From Didymodactylos carnosus (taxonomy: Eukaryota; Rotifera; Eurotatoria; Philodinida; Philodinidae), in assembly GCA_905250885.1 (NCBI GenBank), contig CAJNOQ010002702.1:1-23009 (forward strand): 23,009 bases of DNA. Direction: 5' to 3'. Positions 17,570-23,009 of this stretch are shown one piece after another. Position 1 is the first letter of the stretch; every line of letters begins with the position of its first letter. The notes under the pieces were generated by a model. The model worked only from the letters and a program-made list of their open reading frames with translations. It did not search any database and was not told where the DNA came from. A program made the position numbers and the translations under genes.

Positions 17570-19201
17570 TCATACACAAGTGTTTGAACAGGATGCTTTA
17601 GTTATGGGAACGGCAATACTCTGCAAGTTAGATCGAATTGCTTGGTTTTGGAAGATCCCATCAGCAATCTGTTGAAACACAGCCATCACCTCGGTCTGAT
17701 GTGCATTCATATAGTCTATCCGTTTGTGCGCGGGTACCATCACTAGAATTTTCATCATAAGCCACAACAAACGCCAGTTACGCAGCGACACGTGCTTGTA
17801 CTTGCGCATACAGTGACCCACAAACGCCTGTGCCATCACCACCGAATCGCCCTCGGCCAGGCAGTTTGCGTAGCAGCCGGCGTGACTCTCCGCCATACGA
17901 GTGTGTGCTAGCAATGATTCCGCGCCGAACAGTTCACGACATTTTGTGACGATGGATCGACACAAGGGCGGCACATAGGCTTTGATCAAGAGAATTTCAT
18001 CCATATTTCGCTCTAAGAGCTCTTCGGTATTGGTGGTGGTAGACGGGTCGATTTGAAAACGTTTGATCAATCGGCAAAAGTAGAAGTCCATTTCACAGAC
18101 CTGTTGCAGCATGACTCGTAGGTGATCGGTAACATACGAGAACTGGCATCGTTTGCTATTATAGACTTTTGTGATGACAAGCTGCAGCATCATTTTGGCG
18201 CACACGAGTGCGGTAACTGATAAGCACAGTCGGCCTACCAACAACCGATTGGACAATTTGAAGAACAGTTTTGGACAGTCATCAGCTACCTGGAGAGCTC
18301 CGGTTGTGGTATTCAGCGAACAATATCGATCAAGCAAGTTTTCAGGTGCGGTACTGAACTCGGTGAAGGTAAGACTACCGAAAGAGTTCGAACGGAAATC
18401 GGAACGAGTGTAACACTCTTCGATGCATACACCAGGTAGAACAACGCCATTACTGCGGATTTGCACCACAATGGCCACCACATGAGGTGTTAGAAATAAT
18501 TTACCAATGCTGGTGCTCACGGGTACTTGTTTTCTGCCATGGACGCCACTAGCCTGAGACCATTTCGCAAACACGACCGCATATTCAATCTGACTATTAC
18601 CTGCGTATGAAATCCAGCACTTTTTAGCGTCTTCGTTTGGTGTGTGGATCACAATTTTCTTTGTTTCTTGATTGTAATATGCGATGGTCTCACACAGTAA
18701 ACCCGACAACACCCCAGCACTCTTTTCCGTTAATGCGAAGCAGCCCAGTTTCTTCAGTTCTCGCGCGTCTTGCACCAGTGACGCATGAGTGGAAGTGCCC
18801 AACGCCGACACGGAGCCCGTAAATAAGTTGAATTGAACGGTAAACCAATTCACTAAATCACTGCTGTTTGTATAGGCCAAACGTTCATGAATGACTATCA
18901 GATTATAAGGATCTAGCGATGCCAGCGCTCGCTGTGAGTGAAGCGTGGCCACCACCGTTCGTAGCTGTTGCAGTACCGTAGCAGGATCGCTGGGGTACAC
19001 ATAGCCACCATCATTGTTGCCCGACTGTTGCGGTTTGGTGTAGAAATCGGTAGGAAGAAGAGAAGTATAGGTGCTGGGCAGCGAATAGAGCGAACAAATA
19101 TATAGACGTTTCGGGCGACAGAGCTTGCCAAGAGCGATAATAACGAAATAGAGAACGAGCGGCAGTATTAAGAAAGGAAGGAATTGAGTGAAGAAATCCA
19201 T
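17570..19201 (-). CDS. membrane-anchored acyl-CoA oxidase/dehydrogenase-like protein
   Basis: An intact 543-codon frame without introns. The start ATG (19199-19201) sits in GTCACCATGG, an ideal context, and no later in-frame Met would keep the fold. Residues about 6-25 form one hydrophobic segment followed by KLCRPKR, so it is probably a single-pass anchor. The family evidence is the FAD-site motif GCFALTE (153-159), then IVIHTPNEDAKKCW (183-196) and YAVVFAKW (207-214), VVAIVVQIR and PGVCIEE (241-262), PENLLDRY (286-293), and GRLCLSVTALVCAK (323-336). AEGDS (449-453) follows, whose Glu450 aligns with the catalytic base of acyl-CoA oxidases. In this family the reaction is FAD-dependent oxidation of acyl-CoA to 2-enoyl-CoA. 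Oddities: the GHGSN-type loop after GCFALTE is replaced by KSAGVLSG, the GGHGY-type segment is not recognisable, the long C-terminal oxidase domain and an SKL-type signal are absent, and G+C is well above the flanks. Activity is uncertain. Horizontal origin is possible but unproven. Confidence 0.8.
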   Translation of the reverse strand: MDFFTQFLPFLILPLVLYFVIIALGKLCRPKRLYICSLYSLPSTYTSLLPTDFYTKPQQSGNNDGGYVYPSDPATVLQQLRTVVATLHSQRALASLDPYNLIVIHERLAYTNSSDLVNWFTVQFNLFTGSVSALGTSTHASLVQDARELKKLGCFALTEKSAGVLSGLLCETIAYYNQETKKIVIHTPNEDAKKCWISYAGNSQIEYAVVFAKWSQASGVHGRKQVPVSTSIGKLFLTPHVVAIVVQIRSNGVVLPGVCIEECYTRSDFRSNSFGSLTFTEFSTAPENLLDRYCSLNTTTGALQVADDCPKLFFKLSNRLLVGRLCLSVTALVCAKMMLQLVITKVYNSKRCQFSYVTDHLRVMLQQVCEMDFYFCRLIKRFQIDPSTTTNTEELLERNMDEILLIKAYVPPLCRSIVTKCRELFGAESLLAHTRMAESHAGCYANCLAEGDSVVMAQAFVGHCMRKYKHVSLRNWRLLWLMMKILVMVPAHKRIDYMNAHQTEVMAVFQQIADGIFQNQAIRSNLQSIAVPITKASCSNTCV

Positions 19202-20172
19202 GGTGACGAACGCAAGATGTCAGTCAACAACTTGTCAATTACTGTAAAAGCAAAAATGCAATGCGACGATGTTCAGTTAGAAAAAGAAACTGATTTACAG
19301 AACGTACACAAGCAATGATGATAAGCTGGTCGAAAAGAACATTTGTGTGTCCCTGGTGTTCTTGCATAAAAACAAGCATAGTTACTCAAACATGAAGACG
19401 TATTAGCTGCATTGCTCACTGGCAAAAAAGATAGGACCGGACCCCGGTCTTCGAGCTAGTTTTAGCAAATTTTCGAGTAAACGGAGACTGAAACTATGCC
19501 GCGATATTATTCTGTGCATCTGTCTCTTCACAGCAACCCTAAAAACAACTTACTCTAGAACGTTGGCAATGTGCCTGAAAGATAATGGGTGAGTTCTCCT
19601 AAAGTTATTCTCTTTCTTTCTTGGAGAGAAAAAGTAACTCGCGATCAAAGTGGCAATTTCCGTTTACTGATTAGAAAATTAAAGAAATTATATCCCGATT
19701 CTGACTCCTTTTCATATATGTAGTTCTTCAATGCTCAAACGGTAAAAAAGCAGTCGTTTGAAACTGTGAAACGGAATGGAACAGTAAGCGGTTAGACGGT
19801 CGTTCCGTTACCGTTTCACTGGTCCGCTTCCAGCTCTGGGTCAAATAGTGGTGGCACGGGCCATGGGCCAAGTTGTCTAGACGATCACAAGAAACTTTCA
19901 AGAAATATCTTATGCATCTCAGGGAATTGATTGGCGTATATGTTCTGCACACCACCCGGGCTCTGGGGGATCTATGGGGCCTCTAGAGGATCTTCCGATC
20001 TAGGGGTTCAAGATTTTCAAAGAAACGTCTTTCATGCTTTTAACAATCCACAATAAAAAAACGCATTAAAATATACGTTTGCTCCACGTTTCAGAGTCGT
20101 ATCTGTTCAAATACTAGCGGAAGAGTGTCTTCAGTGTTTGACACTGAGAATAACAAACTCAAAAAGAAATCA
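19202..20172. other. interval without a supported gene
   Basis: It includes the 5' flank of the oxidase-like gene. An imperfect hairpin at about 19768-19820 is framed by GTGAAACGGAATGGAAC and GTTCCGTTACCGTTTCAC. Short GGGGATCTATGGGGCCTCTA-like repeats lie at about 19967-20006. A 75-codon minus-strand frame (19728-19955) crosses the hairpin and is not credible. Confidence 0.45.
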
Positions 20173-20492
20173 GATTTTGTAGTTTATTGTAGGGGCGTTA
20201 ATTTACTGTAAATTTAGAAAATAAATGTAAATGGATCATTTATACTTAAAAAACAAATATAAATAACTGAAAAACAAATTTATCTTTATTTTATAAAAGT
20301 AAATGAATAAAGTAATGATAGGAATAAAGAAAGAAATATAAATGAATCATTTACTTTTATAAAATAAAGATAAATTTGTTTTTTAGTTATTTAAAAACGA
20401 ATTTAGCTTTAATTTTTAAATATAAATGATTCATTTACATTTATTTTCTAAAGTTACAGTAAATTAACACCCCTACGATAAACTACAAAATC
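20173..20492. mobile_element. 320-bp AT-rich near-complete palindrome (MITE)
   Basis: Outer arms starting GATTTTGTAGTTTAT pair with the opposite end (ATAAACTACAAAATC). Pairing continues inward for about 130 bp per side, through GGGGCGTTAATTTACTGTAA and AAACAAATTTATCTTTATTT. TA dinucleotides flank the inner GGGGYGTTAATTTAC motif on both sides, which would suit a Tc1/mariner-type MITE. However, the pairing extends beyond them, so the true ends are ambiguous. No coding frame is present. Confidence 0.75.
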
Positions 20493-20665
20493 TCATTCCG
20501 TTGTCTTTTATAAATTTAATAAGATGCTGAGTAAATGCATGGTGGATTTTGAAGGATGGGAGAGAAATCCAGAAACCGCAATTATACTACTCAAACGAGA
20601 ACAATGCCTAGCCCACGAGAATTTTTCATCTCTCCGGGTGAGTGTGAGGGTCATGTGAATAACGT

Positions 20666-20956
20666 ATTCACACGAGAACTATGCTATTTTACATGAGAAT
20701 TATGCATAATCTAGAAGATATTATGCTCTCTTCATGAGAAGTTGTATATCTTCACCGATATTATTTTTTCTAGATCACGGGAGTAATGCATTTACACGAG
20801 AAGTATGTTGTTTGCTGTGAGAATTATGTATGATCCATAAGATATTCTGGTGTCATTACGATAAATTTTCGTGAAGAGAGCAAAATATCTCTGCATAGAA
20901 TTTGCATAATTCTCGCACAAACCAGCATAATTCTCATGTAAATGGATTATTCTCGT
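20666..20956. mobile_element. imperfect fold-back with CACGAGAATTATGC repeats
   Basis: The left region (20666-20760) and right region (20860-20956) pair imperfectly. Both share ACATGAGAATTATGC, AGATATTATGCTCTCTTCA-like and CACGAGAACTATGC motifs in inverse orientation. Extra degenerate copies of CGAGAANTATGC extend left to about 20598 and occur between the arms. The ends are not sharp. It is probably an old non-autonomous element with internal tandem repeats. Confidence 0.55.
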
Positions 20957-21672
20957 GACTCAGACAAAAAGAGTCTGTGCATACACTTCGGTTCTATGTC
21001 GCTATGCTGAAGAAAATAAAGATTCATGAGTGACATCAATCATGTGCAGTTATTCCAGCTCTGAAACTGACGACCGATAAGTAAGTGAATCAGTTCGCTA
21101 GGCAGGACATGTCCATTGATGAATACAAATGCTGTTTCTGACTAAGATGCTCGTAGATTAAACTCAGAGTGAAATTTCTTTTTGACTTTATTATACATAT
21201 TCTGAATCCCCAGGTCGAGCTGATCACGAATATCACCTTTTTAGTTCGAAAAAATGAAATATTGATGGAGAAAAATGAGAAATACTGAGACGAGGTGGAA
21301 AAAGCTAAAAACTGTTCTTTTTCAGAAAATGATTCACAATTTTTTCCCTTTACGTTTTTACTTATTCTCATTAATATTTTCAAATTCTACGTTGAAAACT
21401 GATTCTAGAGAGGTCTCTTTCAATGATGTTTGGTCAAAACTGAAATTTTGGCTGAGCTCAGAACTGGCTAAGCTCAGCGAAAATGTTTTTTCCTTACCGG
21501 AAAAAACGCCTTTTACCGAAACGGAAGGAAAAACGGCCAGGCCGTCTTTAGCTGACTTATTCATTATCGACTCAAAAATGATAAAAATAAATCGCTATAG
21601 GTTCTTAGGCGCCAGGAATTCGATAGACGTACTTCCGGAAACGATGGAGTACTTCCAGAGGGTTTTCGAGAG
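20957..21672. other. interval without a supported gene
   Basis: A 155-codon plus-strand frame (21275-21742) crosses the left terminal repeat of the next transposon, and no protein family is visible in it. A hairpin formed by GGCTGAGCTCAG and CTAAGCTCAGC lies at about 21450-21479. A direct repeat of GTACTTCC occurs at about 21628 and 21648. Confidence 0.45.
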
Positions 21673-22549
21673 GTTTCGAAAGGGTTTTGGACTTTGTTTT
21701 GTGAGAGTATGGCACAAAAACCAGCAGCAAAGCGTTTTGTGATACCCTAAATTGAAAAGATAGCTTACACGGTTAGATTTTAATTCTACATGTTCAAAGC
21801 CGTCAGTACTTCGTCAATCACAGTAAAAAAAATGAAAAAAGGCTCTAAGAGCATACAAAATAAGGAAGCTTCACACACATTTAATTCACAGTGGAATTTT
21901 GGACAAAAGGAAATATTGACATTATATTTACTTGCTAGTTATTCCAAGCGTGACACCTCCAGCAAAACAGATTTTAAGATACGATTTTGTGCGAGAGAGC
22001 AAATTTCTTAAGTGTCCTTACCGATTTAAAAGCTGGATGATCGGCAAGCGAAGCTTGTAATGCACTACCACTCAGTTGTGCAACCTCGTCATCGTCACAG
22101 TCTAAAACTTTTAATTCTTTTACAATTTCGACTAATCCCTTGCTTAATCCTTTATTAGGACCTGATTGATAAGAACATTCTAGGATTTTTGTCTAGCCAT
22201 TCGAATCTAAGTATTCAATTCTATCCAAAGGACACTTCTTTCCGATATTTTTTCGAAAATCAAGCAAATTGTGAGATTTCTTAGTGTGTGTACGGGCATT
22301 ATCGACAATTAAATAAATTGCATGATCTTTAAAATCTTCTTTAAACTCCAACATTTTAAATAATCTTTGAAACTGTCCCAGGATAGTGTCATTGTCAAAG
22401 TAGGTAATATCATAGCCGATATTAATAGACACGGTAACCGTTCTTTCAACGTATAAATTAATATGAATTCAATAATAAATATGAAATCCCATTTATAGAG
22501 AGACTTATTCTTTAATGTCACAAAACAAAGTCTAAAACCCTTTCGAAAC
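21673..22549. mobile_element. DNA transposon remnant with 32-bp terminal inverted repeats
   Basis: GTTTCGAAAGGGTTTTGGAC and onward at 21673-21704 matches the reverse complement of 22518-22549 at 31 of 32 positions. The repeats enclose a transposase fragment on the minus strand. At ~877 bp it is far too short for an intact element, so it is an internal-deletion derivative. On the right the repeat is followed by TA (22550-22551). On the left the corresponding bases are AG, so a TA target duplication is possible but not proven. Confidence 0.75.
21974..22468 (-). pseudogene. DDE-type transposase fragment with one in-frame TAG
   Basis: A single minus-strand frame runs from about 22468 to a TAA at 21974-21976, broken only by TAG at 22193-22195. 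It reads YVERTVTVSINIGYD, ITYFDNDTILGQFQRLFKML and LIVDNARTHTKK, a catalytic Asp context as in DDE superfamily endonucleases. After the TAG it continues with ILECSYQSGPNKGLSKGLVE and SLADHPAFKSVRTLKKFAL. Transposases with a comparable HPAF-type segment usually follow it with a PKFHCELNPIE block carrying the last catalytic residue. That block is absent here, so the C-terminus is deleted. The N-terminus is cut by a TGA at 22469-22471. GTG 22432 is not a plausible eukaryotic start. Confidence 0.65.
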
Positions 22550-22550
22550 T

Positions 22551-22804
22551 AGGCATGCAACAATCCCAAACTAGGAATCGCAGATCGGCACCGAACATGT
22601 TCGGTTACGAACCCGTTCGTAACCGAACATGTTCGGTCGCCAAACCGTTCGTAACCGAACATGTTCGGTCACCAAACCGTTCGTAACCGAACATGTTCGG
22701 TCACCAAACCGTTCGCAACCGAACATGTTCGTTCACCGAACGGTTCGCAACCGAACATGTTCGCTGCCGATCAGCGAGCCCTAGTTTGGGATGGTTGCAT
22801 GCCT
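22551..22804. mobile_element. 254-bp element: 44-bp inverted termini around a dyad array
   Basis: The left terminus AGGCATGCAACAATCCCAAA (22551 on) and the reverse complement of the right terminus AGGCATGCAACCATCCCAAA (to 22804) agree at 39 of 44 positions. Between them is the 32-bp tandem array. The left end starts one base after the inverted repeat of the neighbouring transposon. There is no coding frame and no clear target duplication. Confidence 0.75.
22591..22764. repeat. six 32-bp tandem units, each with a CCGAACATGTTCGG dyad
   Basis: CCGAACATGTTCGG starts at 22591, 22623, 22655, 22687, 22719 and 22751, a constant 32-bp period. The first four are perfect 14-bp palindromes and the last two keep the 12-bp core CGAACATGTTCG. 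Spacers are variants of TCACCAAACCGTTCGTAA. The spacer between the first two dyads is itself close to palindromic (GGTTACGAACCCGTTCGTAA, then CC). A set of identical dyads at fixed spacing looks like a multi-site protein-binding array. Confidence 0.85.
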
Positions 22805-23009
22805 GATCTGGACTAAAGGCAAATTGAATGAAATTGAAGCTTTTGAAGGAACTAACCAGTGAGAAAATAGACTAAAGTACAATGTGAGCGAATGTGTCTT
22901 CTGCTGAATCGCTACCAAAGGTTTATAAAAAATAGTTTGTCAAAGCTAAGAACATGAGAACGAAGAAACACACGAAAGAAATCTTCGTAAAACAGAAAAA
23001 ATGATGAAG
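22805..23009. other. window-end interval
   Basis: AT-rich sequence after the dyad-array element. No gene, repeat or terminal motif is recognised. Confidence 0.4.

Noticed and set aside
18171-19131. Frames of 61-80 codons inside the oxidase-like gene, both strands
   Set aside because: Shadows of the intact 543-codon minus-strand frame.
19991-20001. TCTTCCGATCT, identical to part of a common sequencing adapter
   Set aside because: Only 11 bases match and the surrounding short repeats explain it. There is no sign of a junction. Read coverage would settle it.
21275-21742. 155-codon plus-strand frame
   Set aside because: It crosses a transposon terminal repeat and a hairpin. The translation shows no domain, so it is probably chance.

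Overview
The window looks like AT-rich nuclear DNA from a small invertebrate. A bdelloid rotifer is the best guess. The reasons are a gene with 55-60 bp GT-AG introns, a hAT relic of the zinc-finger-MYM (DUF4371) type, many short inverted-repeat elements, and an intronless gene that is clearly richer in G+C than its flanks. The taxon is an inference. No rRNA, tRNA, CRISPR or prokaryotic operon is visible.

Layout. 1-140: short tandem repeat ending in a perfect palindrome. 323-2100: hAT transposase relic (minus strand), split by a TTAA-flanked element (663-1419). 2256-2980: a ~105-bp direct repeat. 2515-4620: compound minisatellite with higher-order repeats. 4620-5929: no recognised gene. 5930-6730: long fold-back whose right arm carries a 413-bp insertion with CACGGTAAAAA ends. 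6731-9292: no recognised gene. 9293-10883: complete five-exon gene (181 aa, DUF4476-like helical repeats) whose first intron holds an element ended by inverted arrays of ~15-bp repeats (9403-10121). 11848-12919: two-exon gene for a low-complexity, probably disordered protein. 13660-14773: GC-rich repeats and fold-backs. 15684-16027: ACTTAAGTC-rich inverted-repeat element next to a broken GIMAP/AIG1-type GTPase (16033-16690). 17570-19201 (minus): intact 543-aa acyl-CoA oxidase-like protein with an N-terminal membrane anchor. 20173-20956: two fold-backs. 21673-22549: transposon remnant with 32-bp terminal inverted repeats and a DDE transposase fragment. 22551-22804: an element with 44-bp inverted termini enclosing six dyads at an exact 32-bp period.

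Only three loci look like live host genes: the DUF4476-like gene, the disordered-protein gene and the acyl-CoA oxidase-like gene. They show no shared pathway. The rest is a layered record of transposition in which several insertions can be ordered by nesting. The most unusual items are the 32-bp dyad array in its inverted-repeat frame, the fold-back-like element inside an intron, and the membrane-anchored oxidase-like protein.
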